Made by a program: the position numbers and the translations under genes | Assembly: GCF_900102925.1 (NCBI RefSeq) | Contig: NZ_FNKI01000001.1 | Span: 1,116,001-1,180,000, forward strand | Length of the DNA stretch: 64,000 nt | Source of the DNA: Flagellimonas zhangzhouensis | GTDB lineage: Bacteria > Bacteroidota > Bacteroidia > Flavobacteriales > Flavobacteriaceae | Direction of reading: 5' to 3' | Part shown: piece by piece, positions 8,924-17,203 of the stretch | Position numbering within the stretch: position 1 is the stretch's first letter | Layout: every line of letters begins with the position of its first letter | Notes under the pieces: generated by a model | Told to the model about the DNA's origin: nothing | The model's database searches: none | What the model saw: the letters and a program-made list of their open reading frames with translations, nothing else

Positions 8924-9403
8924 ATGCGGAAGTTATGGTCGATAACCTTTTTTTTAGGGCTGCTCGTGTCATGCGAGCTTTTTGAGTCCAAGGAAGTCAA
9001 GACCCAAAAATTGGTGAACGAAGAACTTTTGGCCATCGACTGGAACGATGTGGACCAATACCCTCTTTTTGAAGATTGTGATGAAACAGCCGACAAGGAG
9101 GCGCAGCGGGAATGTTTTCAGAATGTGATATCGGAATACTTTGCAGAAGCCTTGGCAGGATTGGAATTTCAGGTTCGAAACGATTTGCACGATACGGTCT
9201 ACATTGATTTTTTGATTGACGAACATGGATTTATCTCTGTGTTGAATGTAGAGGAAAAAACATCGGTGCTCAATGAAATCTCAAATTTCAACGACAAGAT
9301 TTCTGCCCGATTGAACGATTTGACCACAGTAGCCCCAGCACTAAAAAGAGGGAATCCCGTCGGACTTCGATTTCGATTGCCCCTTGTACTTAACACCAAC
9401 TAA
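8924..9403 (+). CDS. Lipoprotein with a TonB C-terminal-like domain
   Basis: The 159-aa protein has a lipoprotein signal peptide with Cys at about 18 (GLLVSCELF). It continues with FEDCDE, then QRECFQNVI and VYIDFLIDEHGFISVLNVEE. This matches the order in the M56 protein two genes upstream (FPGCEN, ECFQEKL, VFTIDVNGDISSI), so the two share a module of the TonB C-terminal type. It may be a soluble partner or competitor in the same envelope circuit. No function is established. Confidence 0.7.
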   Translation: MRKLWSITFFLGLLVSCELFESKEVKTQKLVNEELLAIDWNDVDQYPLFEDCDETADKEAQRECFQNVISEYFAEALAGLEFQVRNDLHDTVYIDFLIDEHGFISVLNVEEKTSVLNEISNFNDKISARLNDLTTVAPALKRGNPVGLRFRLPLVLNTN

Positions 9404-9406
9404 AAT

Positions 9407-9958
9407 TTGGCAACGGAAAAAATTATATTGGGAATCGACCCCGGAACCACCATTATGGGTTTTGGCATCATCAAGGTCATCAATAAGCAGATGCACTTTG
9501 TGCAGATGAACGAGTTGATGCTCAAAAAATACGATGATCCCTACACCAAACTCAAGCTTATTTTTGAACGCACCATAGAACTCATCGATACCTATCACCC
9601 TGATGAAATAGCCATTGAAGCCCCCTTTTATGGCAAAAATGTGCAATCCATGCTCAAATTGGGTAGGGCGCAGGGCGTGGCCATGGCAGCTGGACTCTCC
9701 AGAGAGATTCCGATTACGGAGTATATGCCCAAAAAAATTAAAATGGCCATCACGGGTAATGGAAACGCAAGTAAAGAACAAGTGGCCAAAATGCTGCAAA
9801 GTGTCTTAAAGTTGAAATCACTCCCCAAAAACTTGGACAGTACGGATGGATTGGCCGCGGCCGTATGTCATTTCTATAATGAGGGTAGGGTAGAAGTCGG
9901 GAAAAACTACACGGGTTGGGAGGCATTCATCAAACAAAATCCAGATAAAATCAAGTAA
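9407..9958 (+). CDS. ruvC: Crossover junction endodeoxyribonuclease RuvC
   Basis: The 183-aa protein has the RuvC signature ILGIDPGTTIMGFG with the first catalytic Asp, then DEIAIEAPFYGKN with the catalytic Glu, and the C-terminal DSTDGLAAAVCHFY with the final acidic residues. It resolves Holliday junctions during recombination with RuvAB. The start must be the TTG at 9407. The only upstream in-frame codon before the stop of the preceding gene is AAT, and the next ATG would remove the first catalytic Asp. Confidence 0.95.
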   Translation: MATEKIILGIDPGTTIMGFGIIKVINKQMHFVQMNELMLKKYDDPYTKLKLIFERTIELIDTYHPDEIAIEAPFYGKNVQSMLKLGRAQGVAMAAGLSREIPITEYMPKKIKMAITGNGNASKEQVAKMLQSVLKLKSLPKNLDSTDGLAAAVCHFYNEGRVEVGKNYTGWEAFIKQNPDKIK

Positions 9959-10009
9959 CAATCTACAATGACCAATTAACAATAAACAATACCCAAATGA
10001 GCCTACTTT

Positions 10010-10366
10010 ATGAAAAACAAAAATCCCTTATTGGAAAAATCTTATGATTTTGCTTTGCAAACGGTCAGTTTGTATAAGCGCATAGTGTCATCAAAAAAGG
10101 AGTTTGTGCTGTCCAAACAAATGTTGCGTTCAGGAACATCAATCGGAGCAAATATTAGTGAGGCCAATGGCGCAATTTCCACCGCCGATTTTTCAGCAAA
10201 GATTTCAATAGCCTATAAAGAAAGTTTGGAAGTGAAATATTGGTTGTCACTTTTAAAAGATTCGGATTATGTAACCAAAGACAACGCCAATAAATTGATT
10301 TCACAGGCAGATGAACTTTCGAAAATCATGTTCTCCATCCTAAAAACTACAAAGAGAGCTAAATGA
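10010..10366 (+). CDS. Four-helix-bundle protein (23S rRNA intervening-sequence type)
   Basis: The 118-aa protein carries the family signature MLRSGTSIGANISEANGA followed by FSAKISIAYKESLEVKYWL. Members are encoded either inside 23S rRNA intervening sequences or as stand-alone chromosomal genes in Bacteroidota; a relative (Avd) is the accessory protein of diversity-generating retroelements. No reverse transcriptase or rRNA gene is nearby. The gene sits between ruvC and hemW with AT-rich flanks that share an inverted caataaacaat-like stretch, which suggests an inserted cassette. Its role is unknown. Confidence 0.88.
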   Translation: MKNKNPLLEKSYDFALQTVSLYKRIVSSKKEFVLSKQMLRSGTSIGANISEANGAISTADFSAKISIAYKESLEVKYWLSLLKDSDYVTKDNANKLISQADELSKIMFSILKTTKRAK

Positions 10367-10400
10367 TTATTGTAAATTGTTTATTGATTACTGATAACTG

Positions 10401-11543
10401 ATGTCTGGGATATATATTCACATTCCATTTTGCAAGCAAGCATGCCATTACTGTGATTTTCATTTTTCTACACAATTGGGAAAAAAGGAAGCCATGGTAC
10501 AGGCCATTGCCAAGGAGATTTCCATTCGAAAATCGGAGGTGGAGGATGTAATCGAGACCATTTATTTTGGAGGAGGTACTCCATCAGTACTTTCCAATGA
10601 GGAAATAGAATTCCTGATCCAAACCGTTTATGACAATTACAAAGTAATTGACCATCCCGAAATCACTTTGGAAGCCAATCCCGATGATCTAGTGTCATCT
10701 CGAGCGCAGTCGAGCGATCTCTTTGAAGCATATAAAAAGTCAGGGATAAACCGTCTCAGTATCGGCATCCAATCTTTTTTTGATGAAGATTTAAAACTGA
10801 TGAACCGTGCCCACAATGCCTACGAAGCAGAAAAATGCATTCAGCAAGCTACGGAGTACTTTGATAACATTACCATTGACTTGATTTATGGCATCCCTGG
10901 CATGGACAACGAGCGATGGAAGAACAATATTCAAAAAGCCTTGGATTTTGGATTGCCGCATATTTCCAGCTACGCATTGACCGTGGAACCACGAACGGCG
11001 CTCCAAAAGTTTATTGAAAAAGGAACCGTGCCCGATGTGGACGACGAACAGGCCCAAGAGCAATTTTACATATTGGTGGATACATTGGAAGCCCATGGAT
11101 TAGTAAACTACGAAATCTCCAATTTTGGAAAACCTGAGTATTTCTCCAAAAACAACACAGCCTATTGGTTGGGCAAAAAATATGTGGGAGTAGGCCCCTC
11201 CGCACATTCGTTTGACGGTACAAACCGCAGTTGGAACATTCGAAACAACCCAACCTACATTAAAAAAATAACCGAGGGTATCTTGCCAATGGAAGTGGAA
11301 ACCCTCTCCCAATCCGACAGGTACAACGAGGCTGTAATGACAGGTCTGCGTACTATTTGGGGTGTTTCTTTAGAAAAAATCGAAAAGGAGTTCGGACATA
11401 CCTACTTAGACTACCTGAACCAACAAGCCCAAAAATATGTGGAGCAAGGTTTACTTCAATATGTGGATGGAAAACTGCTCACCACCAAAAAAGGTAAGTT
11501 TTTAGCGGATGGGATTGCAAGCGATTTGTTTTTTGTGGAGTAA
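10401..11543 (+). CDS. hemW: HemW-like radical SAM heme chaperone
   Basis: The 380-aa protein begins MSGIYIHIPFCKQACHYCDFHF, with the CxxxCxxC radical-SAM cluster site (here followed by DF as in HemW). It goes on with YFGGGTPS and GINRLSIGIQSF. HemW binds heme and supplies it to respiratory enzymes; the classical coproporphyrinogen oxidase HemN has a longer N-terminus and a second SAM site. Residues of about 99-108 (VSSRAQSSDL) are encoded by a copy of the dispersed palindromic repeat, lengthening a loop between PDDL and GINRLS. The gene may be relevant to the cbb3 oxidase far downstream. Confidence 0.9.
   Translation: MSGIYIHIPFCKQACHYCDFHFSTQLGKKEAMVQAIAKEISIRKSEVEDVIETIYFGGGTPSVLSNEEIEFLIQTVYDNYKVIDHPEITLEANPDDLVSSRAQSSDLFEAYKKSGINRLSIGIQSFFDEDLKLMNRAHNAYEAEKCIQQATEYFDNITIDLIYGIPGMDNERWKNNIQKALDFGLPHISSYALTVEPRTALQKFIEKGTVPDVDDEQAQEQFYILVDTLEAHGLVNYEISNFGKPEYFSKNNTAYWLGKKYVGVGPSAHSFDGTNRSWNIRNNPTYIKKITEGILPMEVETLSQSDRYNEAVMTGLRTIWGVSLEKIEKEFGHTYLDYLNQQAQKYVEQGLLQYVDGKLLTTKKGKFLADGIASDLFFVE
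10693..10714 (+). repeat. Copy of the palindromic repeat inside the hemW reading frame
   Basis: This segment matches the left arm and flank of the intergenic element (5386-5407) at 21 of 22 positions, including TCGAGCGCAGTCGAG. It is translated in frame within hemW. A second arm is missing; only a short GATCTC-like tail follows. Confidence 0.75.
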
Positions 11544-11549
11544 AACAGC

Positions 11550-12248
11550 TTATTGCGCCACGAAATTATCATTGTCCTTATCCTCGGTCCAGTTGTATTC
11601 GATTTCCTTGGCCACTTTTCTGGCGAAATCAATGCCATGTCTATCGGCTAAAAAACCTAATGCCATATCCATGCCCGCACTTACACCCGAAGAGGTATAG
11701 TATTTACCATCGACTTTCCATCTCGCTTTTTTGTCCCAATCTACCTTGGTGTCTTGAGAAACCACCCATGAAAAGGCTCGCTTATTGGAAGTCGCTTGCT
11801 TGCCCTCCAAAAGTCCAGATTTGGCAAGCAATGCACTCCCTGTGCAAACGGAAAGCACATACTCACTCGTTTGGGAAAGTTCCTCAATTTTATCCAAAAG
11901 TTGGTTATTGTTCACTTCCTTTCGGGTGCCCATACCCCCAGGAATCAAAATAATTTTGGGTCCATTGCCCATTGTCTCAAATTTTTCGGTCATGATCGGA
12001 ACTTTATGCCTGTTGCTGACCACACCACCCTCGAGGGAATAAAATTTAAGCGCATATTGATCCACCAATCGACCAAAAATTTCTGCTGGCCCAAAAACAT
12101 CCAAGGTTTCATAATCATCGAACATGATAAAGGCAACTTCAATCTTCTTTTCCATTTTGTTTTCAGGTTGTTGGGCATTTATAGTTGTCCCGAACAAGGC
12201 AAGCAGCAATGCCGACAATAAGGATTTCAATTTTGGTTTAGTGTTCAT
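11550..12248 (-). CDS. DJ-1/PfpI family protein, exported
   Basis: A signal peptide (about 1-25, ending TTINAQQ) leads into a DJ-1/PfpI domain. The nucleophile elbow is SVCTGSALLAKSGLL with the reactive Cys, preceded by the glycine-rich IILIPGGMGTRKE. The 232-aa length suits the isonitrile hydratase/ThiJ-like branch, often annotated as amidase-type or AraC-like without DNA-binding domain. The export signal is unusual for the group and puts it in the periplasm or outside. It converges with hemW, with 6 bp between the stops. The substrate is unknown. Confidence 0.85.
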   Translation of the reverse strand: MNTKPKLKSLLSALLLALFGTTINAQQPENKMEKKIEVAFIMFDDYETLDVFGPAEIFGRLVDQYALKFYSLEGGVVSNRHKVPIMTEKFETMGNGPKIILIPGGMGTRKEVNNNQLLDKIEELSQTSEYVLSVCTGSALLAKSGLLEGKQATSNKRAFSWVVSQDTKVDWDKKARWKVDGKYYTSSGVSAGMDMALGFLADRHGIDFARKVAKEIEYNWTEDKDNDNFVAQ

Positions 12249-12324
12249 ATTTGCGAGGTTGAGGTGGGTTGGTGTTTAAATTAAAAGTTAGCATTTATTG
12301 ATGCCTTATTATGACAGCTAACTT

Positions 12325-12786
12325 TTAACTATCTAAGTTATTCATAAATTCTTTCCAAAATGCAATCGTCTTTTCTAGCTCTTCATCAAAAACAGCAATT
12401 TGATTATTTGGCATAACAATTTTTAACATTGTTCTATCAAAAGAGAAGTCAAAAGTTTTATCAAAGGTGCCTGTTTTTCTTTCTGTTTCTTTTACTTTGG
12501 GTTTGTGAGTGTTGAGTTTGTAATGTTTTGAACCATTAGATATATCATGCATTATTTGCAAACTTGGACATAGTTCTTTTAAGTGTTTTTGGAAATCCTT
12601 TATTTTAGAAAATTGTCCACCTAACTCATACTCATGAAAGACCCATTCAGATAAGTGCCATGAAGTCATTGCACAATTCAAGGCCATTCTTGAAGAATTA
12701 TCTGATTTTAAATAGTCCTTGAAATCTTCAATTAGTTTATTTAAAAAATCTTTTGAACTATTTATATCAAATGAAAGATTATTCAT
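12325..12786 (-). CDS. Hypothetical protein, 153 aa
   Basis: I do not recognise it. It is soluble, helical at both ends and has a central CPSLQIMHDISNGSKHYKL segment. That pattern resembles small cytosolic proteins often found singly in variable loci. Its DNA is more AT-rich than the flanking genes, hinting at later acquisition. It is 77 bp from the PfpI gene on the same strand, and no partner is evident. Confidence 0.55.
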   Translation of the reverse strand: MNNLSFDINSSKDFLNKLIEDFKDYLKSDNSSRMALNCAMTSWHLSEWVFHEYELGGQFSKIKDFQKHLKELCPSLQIMHDISNGSKHYKLNTHKPKVKETERKTGTFDKTFDFSFDRTMLKIVMPNNQIAVFDEELEKTIAFWKEFMNNLDS

Positions 12787-12934
12787 GAATTATTGGGCTG
12801 AAATTATAAATAATACTACGATTCAATAAATTCTATCGACGGATTTGTGAAGTTAGCAGATTTCATCCAAAAAGAACTTAATAATTGGATTTATCCTCGG
12901 AATTGATTTAATTACCATAAACAAGTCAGCCTAC

Positions 12935-13684
12935 ATGATAGCCTCTATAAAACACAACTCAAGAATTTATAAAATAGACCTCGGCAACCCCATAGATATT
13001 TCCATTCCGTTAACGGGCAAGGAAGACAATGTGAACGCATGGTATTTGGGTCCGCCCACCATTACTGCCCATAAACAGGACGGTTTTATCGGAAGCGTGG
13101 AAGATGGTGCCCCCGTAAATTTCAATGATATTTGGTTTAATCCGCATTCGCATGTAACACATACAGAGTGTTTGGGACATATAACCGAGGCGTTTCATTC
13201 CGTGAACCAAAAGTTGAAGAAGTTTTTCTTTTTGGCCGAGTTGGTCACCGTAGCGCCCGAGCAAATGAACGGGGATTTTGTGATTTCCGAAAAGCAATTA
13301 AAATATGCCTTGGGCAACAAAAAACGAAAAGCCGTAGTGATCCGAACCCTGCCCAATTTGAGCGACAAGCGTACCCGACAATATTCGGATTCCAATCCGC
13401 CCTATTTGTTGGAGGAAGCCGCTCAATATTTGGTAAAAAAAGGCGTGGATCATTTATTGATAGACCTGCCCTCGGTGGATAAGGAACGGGATAACGGAGA
13501 TCTTTTGGCGCACAAAGCCTTTTGGAACGTGAATGGAAAACCAAGGGAAAAAGCAACCATCACCGAGTTTATCTATGTGCCCAACACTGCGGAGGACGGT
13601 ACGTATTTTTTAGATCTTCAGGTGGCACCCATGGAGAACGATGCCAGTCCCAGCAGGCCCATTTTATATAAAATCGAAGACTAG
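12935..13684 (+). CDS. Cyclase family protein (kynurenine formamidase-like fold)
   Basis: The 249-aa protein shows the cyclase/KynB metal motif FNPHSHVTHTECLGHI (His and Glu metal ligands) and the downstream HLLIDLPSVDKERDNGDLLAHKAFW. Members hydrolyse amides or cyclise acids with a zinc or manganese centre. The canonical HxGTHxD motif is replaced here by HSHVTHTE, so the substrate may differ from N-formylkynurenine. It is first in a run of overlapping genes (stop and next start share base 13,684). Confidence 0.82.
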   Translation: MIASIKHNSRIYKIDLGNPIDISIPLTGKEDNVNAWYLGPPTITAHKQDGFIGSVEDGAPVNFNDIWFNPHSHVTHTECLGHITEAFHSVNQKLKKFFFLAELVTVAPEQMNGDFVISEKQLKYALGNKKRKAVVIRTLPNLSDKRTRQYSDSNPPYLLEEAAQYLVKKGVDHLLIDLPSVDKERDNGDLLAHKAFWNVNGKPREKATITEFIYVPNTAEDGTYFLDLQVAPMENDASPSRPILYKIED

Positions 13685-14037
13685 TGAAAACAACATTAAA
13701 ATTGGAAGAGCTGATGATGTTCGTTTTGGGCATCTACCTCTTCAATCAACTGGACTACGCCTGGTGGTGGTTCCTGGTATTGCTATTGACCCCCGACATT
13801 GGTATGTTGGGTTATCTTTTTGGTAATAAGGCAGGTGCCATCGGGTACAATCTTTTTCATCACAAAGGGGTGGCGATTGTCGTCTACTTGTTGGGAACCT
13901 ACTTTTCAATACCTTTATGTCAACTGATTGGGATTATTTTATTTTCCCACTCCGCTTTTGACCGCATCATGGGATATGGTCTGAAATACGAAAAAGGATT
14001 CAAGTTTACCCATTTGGGTGAAATAGGAAAAAATTAA
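13684..14037 (+). CDS. DUF4260 family membrane protein
   Basis: The 117-aa protein has about three membrane segments and the conserved DIGMLGYLFGNKAGAIGYNLFHHKG core, ending with HSAFDRIMGYGLKY, which marks DUF4260. It starts with GTG, overlapping the previous TAG by one base. Its stop overlaps the next ATG by one base, so translational coupling is likely. Its function is unknown. Confidence 0.85.
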   Translation: MKTTLKLEELMMFVLGIYLFNQLDYAWWWFLVLLLTPDIGMLGYLFGNKAGAIGYNLFHHKGVAIVVYLLGTYFSIPLCQLIGIILFSHSAFDRIMGYGLKYEKGFKFTHLGEIGKN

Positions 14038-14666
14038 TGGGGGACGTCGTCGAAATGATTTTAGGATTGATTTTGGGAGCCATACTCATGTATTGGTTCT
14101 TTTCTTTGTTTCGAAAAAAACGGAACAGGGAAATTACCGAACAGCAATCCACCGTCATCTTGAACAAAATCCGAAGTGTGTGTAAATTGGTATCCGTGGA
14201 GGGCGATTTCGCCGAGATTTACCATTACGAAAACACCAAGGACAGCTTTATGAGCCTTTTTAAGAGCAAAAAGAAAGCACTGATCGTGATCAAGGCCAAG
14301 GCGCATATCGGTTACGACCTGAACAAGCTCAACTTAAAGGCTGACAATGATGGAAAACGAATCATTTTGAGTCATTTTCCCGAACCCGAAGTGCTTTCCA
14401 TCGAGCCCGAATTGCAGTTTTACGACATCAAAAATGGGATTTTCAATAGCTTTTCACCTACCGATTTGACCAATTTGAACCAAGAGGCCAAAGAGCACAT
14501 CAAACGGAAAATACCCGAAAGCGGATTGATGGAAACCGCCCGAAAAGAAGCTTTGCAAGCCGTTTTGGTGGTGGAGAAAATCGTGGAAACCATCGGGTGG
14601 AAGCTGGACTATTCCGCATTGGAAATATCTAACCAAGAAAAACAAACTATAGAAGAATCCGTATGA
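14037..14666 (+). CDS. DUF4230 family protein, membrane anchored
   Basis: One N-terminal helix (about 7-24, ILGLILGAILMYWFFSLF) is followed by a soluble domain with KLVSVEGDFAEIYHYE, KALIVIKAKAHIGYDL and ARKEALQAVLVVEKIVETIGW, the usual layout of DUF4230. At 209 aa it is of normal length. The stop overlaps the start of the next gene (ATGA at 14,663-14,666). Its function is unknown. Confidence 0.82.
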   Translation: MGDVVEMILGLILGAILMYWFFSLFRKKRNREITEQQSTVILNKIRSVCKLVSVEGDFAEIYHYENTKDSFMSLFKSKKKALIVIKAKAHIGYDLNKLNLKADNDGKRIILSHFPEPEVLSIEPELQFYDIKNGIFNSFSPTDLTNLNQEAKEHIKRKIPESGLMETARKEALQAVLVVEKIVETIGWKLDYSALEISNQEKQTIEESV

Positions 14667-15067
14667 AAACAAAAATCCTAACCCTGCTTTTGGTGGGCGT
14701 AGTAGCCTCCAGTTGTGTACAAATCAAGAACGATATGAATAAAAATTTCGACCACACTTTTGCCCACGTGGTATATTTCTGGTTCAAAGATCCGGATAGC
14801 GCGGCTGATAGAGCCACTTTTGAGGCTTCGTTGACCAAATTTTTGGAAAATTCGCAATTCGCAAAAACCAAATTTATTGGGAAACCGCCAAAGGCCATTC
14901 GCGATGTAGTGGACGATTCGTTTACCTACTCCTTGATTTTGACCTTTGAATCTGCCGAAGATCAAGCGGCCTACCAGACTGAACCACCTCATTTGGTGTT
15001 TATCGAGGAATGCCAACAAATGTGGGAGAAAGTGATCGTGTACGATTCTCAGGGTATCACAGAATGA
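14663..15067 (+). CDS. Dabb (stress-responsive alpha/beta barrel) domain lipoprotein
   Basis: The lipoprotein signal VVASSCVQI puts the Cys at about 18. The remainder, FAHVVYFWFKD, then KPPKAIRDVVDDSFTYSLILTFE and YQTEPPHLVFIEECQQMW, is a typical dimeric ferredoxin-like Dabb domain. Dabb proteins include stress-induced proteins and some small enzymes; secretion as a lipoprotein is common in Bacteroidota. It is coupled by ATGA overlaps on both sides. Confidence 0.85.
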   Translation: MKTKILTLLLVGVVASSCVQIKNDMNKNFDHTFAHVVYFWFKDPDSAADRATFEASLTKFLENSQFAKTKFIGKPPKAIRDVVDDSFTYSLILTFESAEDQAAYQTEPPHLVFIEECQQMWEKVIVYDSQGITE

Positions 15068-15423
15068 ATGTAGAGGAGCTCCGCGAGCTGTGCCTGTCCA
15101 AAAAAGGCGTTACGGAGGAGTTTCCTTTTGATGCCTACACTTTAGTGTTCAAGGTAATGGGCAAAATGTTCGCGCTCATTCCTTTGGAACGGTTGCCCTC
15201 GCAATGCAATTTAAAGTGTGATCCCGAACGGTCGGAAGAGCTTCGTGCTGATCATGATGGCGTGATCACGCCAGGGTATCACATGAGCAAAAAGCATTGG
15301 AATACCTTGTTTTTGGAGCAACTTCCCCCACAATTGATCATTGAATTAGTAGACCACTCCTACGATTTGGTCGTAGGCAGTCTCACCAAAAAACTGCAAC
15401 AGGAATTAAAGGAATTAGATTGA
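15064..15423 (+). CDS. MmcQ/YjbR family protein
   Basis: Starting at the ATG that overlaps the preceding TGA (ATGA at 15,064), the product has 119 residues. It begins with NVEELRELCLSKKGVTEEFPF and has the conserved KCDPERSEELR and GYHMSKKHWNT segments. The family has a CyaY-like fold and is thought to bind DNA, but no clear function is known. An upstream in-frame ATG at 15,010 would run deep into the previous gene and is less likely. Confidence 0.88.
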   Translation: MNVEELRELCLSKKGVTEEFPFDAYTLVFKVMGKMFALIPLERLPSQCNLKCDPERSEELRADHDGVITPGYHMSKKHWNTLFLEQLPPQLIIELVDHSYDLVVGSLTKKLQQELKELD

Positions 15424-15430
15424 TTTTTGA

Positions 15431-17203
15431 ATGAAAGATTTAAAGCAGTTCTATACCCAGCAACGGGAAAAGCATACCACTCATTTACAAGAAGTAAAAA
15501 AGCGATTGGGTCTTTTGGCCACGGTTCGACTTGCCGTTTTTCTGGCCCTTGTGGCAGGCATTTATTTCTTTTGGGGTGCCTCTTTTGTATTCGGAATTTT
15601 TGTGGTGGGCATGGCCCTGTTTTTATATCTCGTGGCCCGATTCGTCAATCTAAAAAAGGAAAAAGCGTATTTGGAACGCTTGGTGGCCATCAACCAAACA
15701 GAATTGGAGGTGTTGGAGCGTAAGTTTCATCACTTGCCCGATGGAAAGGAGTTTTTGCAACCCGAGCATCCCTACGCGCAAGATTTGGACATTTTTGGTC
15801 GCGGTTCTTTTTATCAATATGCCAACAGAACCACCTTGCAGCAGGGACGAGAGGTTTTTTCAAGTCTATTGTTGGATGGATACCCAAAGGATATCATCAA
15901 AAAACAAGAGGCGATTAAGGAGTTGTCCCAATTACCCGAATGGCGACAGCATTTTTCAGCCTTGGTAGGGGAAACCCAACCTAAAGTAGCACCTAAAGTA
16001 GTTGCCGATTGGATGAAAAACCACAAAACGGTAACTCCAAAATGGGTGGGCGTAGTGACTCCAATTTTTGTAGTGCTTTCTATTGTATGGATCACCTTGG
16101 CGGTCATGGGAAAAGTGCCAGAAAGTTTGGTGTTGGTCTGGTACTTTATAGGTGTCGGATTGGTTGGACGTTATGCCAAATCTATTCTTTCTTTTTCTGT
16201 AAGAGTGACCGAAGCCCAAGAAACCATTCAGCAGCACCAACGGTTGATTTCTGAACTGGAAGACCAACAATTTGAATCTGAACTTTTAAAAGAGCTGCAA
16301 CATAAACTCAACGTTGAGGGTGGCAAAACCTCCAAAGTTTTAAAACAGTTTGCCCACAATATGAACATGTTGGAGCAGCAATACAATTTGATCGTTTCCA
16401 TTTTTGGGCAAGGGCTCGGATTGTGGAGTTTGTTTTTCGCCCATAAAGTTGAATCTTGGGTGGCAACCTATGGCAAAGATGTGGAAGAATGGTTTTCGGC
16501 CATTGCGCAATTTGATGCCTACATCAGTTTAGGGAATTATGCCTTTAACCATCCCGATCATACCTATCCCGAATTGGTTGAAAGTGGGGAAACGGTGCTG
16601 ACAGCCAAAGCTGTGGGGCACCCCCTTGTAGATCCTGAAAAGAATGTGCTTAACGATTTTGAGATTGGAAAAGGTCGATTTTGTATTGTCACTGGGGCTA
16701 ATATGGCTGGAAAAAGTACTTTTTTGCGTGCCGTTGCTTTGCAAGTTGTGATGGCGAACTTGGGATTGCCCGTAAAAGGAAAGGATGTAAAATATGCTCC
16801 TGTCCGTTTGTTGACGAGTATGCGCTCTTCCGATTCGTTGGCGGATGAGACCTCTTATTTTTACGCAGAGCTCAAGCGCTTAAAATTTATTGTGGGAGAA
16901 CTGGAAAAAGGCGACTGCTTCGTGGTTCTCGATGAAATTTTGAAAGGCACCAACAGTGTGGATAAAGCCGAGGGCTCTAAAAAGTTTGTGGAGCGATTGG
17001 TGCGCATTGGCGCCACAGGTTTGGTCGCCACCCACGATTTAAGTCTCTGCACCTTATCCGACCAACTCTCGCAAGTGGAAAACAAATATTTTGATGCCCA
17101 AATTGTAAATGGCGAACTCTACTTTGACTATAAGTTTAAAGAGGGCATTTGTCAAAACATGAATGCCTCTTTCTTGCTGAAAAATATGGGGATTGTGGAT
17201 TAA
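15431..17203 (+). CDS. MutS-like ATPase with membrane helices
   Basis: The 590-aa protein has two hydrophobic segments near 30-72, two more at about 205-245, a lever-like helical region, and a C-terminal MutS ATPase. The Walker A motif GANMAGKST is at 422-430, with FVVLDEILKGTN as Walker B and GLVATHDLSL near the end. It lacks the mismatch-reading N-terminal domains of true MutS, so mismatch repair is unlikely. Such membrane-linked MutS homologues are common in Bacteroidota but uncharacterised. Its TAA shares bases (TTAA) with the stop of the converging DUF4407 gene. Confidence 0.85.
   Translation: MKDLKQFYTQQREKHTTHLQEVKKRLGLLATVRLAVFLALVAGIYFFWGASFVFGIFVVGMALFLYLVARFVNLKKEKAYLERLVAINQTELEVLERKFHHLPDGKEFLQPEHPYAQDLDIFGRGSFYQYANRTTLQQGREVFSSLLLDGYPKDIIKKQEAIKELSQLPEWRQHFSALVGETQPKVAPKVVADWMKNHKTVTPKWVGVVTPIFVVLSIVWITLAVMGKVPESLVLVWYFIGVGLVGRYAKSILSFSVRVTEAQETIQQHQRLISELEDQQFESELLKELQHKLNVEGGKTSKVLKQFAHNMNMLEQQYNLIVSIFGQGLGLWSLFFAHKVESWVATYGKDVEEWFSAIAQFDAYISLGNYAFNHPDHTYPELVESGETVLTAKAVGHPLVDPEKNVLNDFEIGKGRFCIVTGANMAGKSTFLRAVALQVVMANLGLPVKGKDVKYAPVRLLTSMRSSDSLADETSYFYAELKRLKFIVGELEKGDCFVVLDEILKGTNSVDKAEGSKKFVERLVRIGATGLVATHDLSLCTLSDQLSQVENKYFDAQIVNGELYFDYKFKEGICQNMNASFLLKNMGIVD

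Noticed and set aside
10010-10366. Diversity-generating retroelement accessory protein (Avd)
   Set aside because: The fold family is shared, but there is no reverse transcriptase, template repeat or variable repeat nearby.
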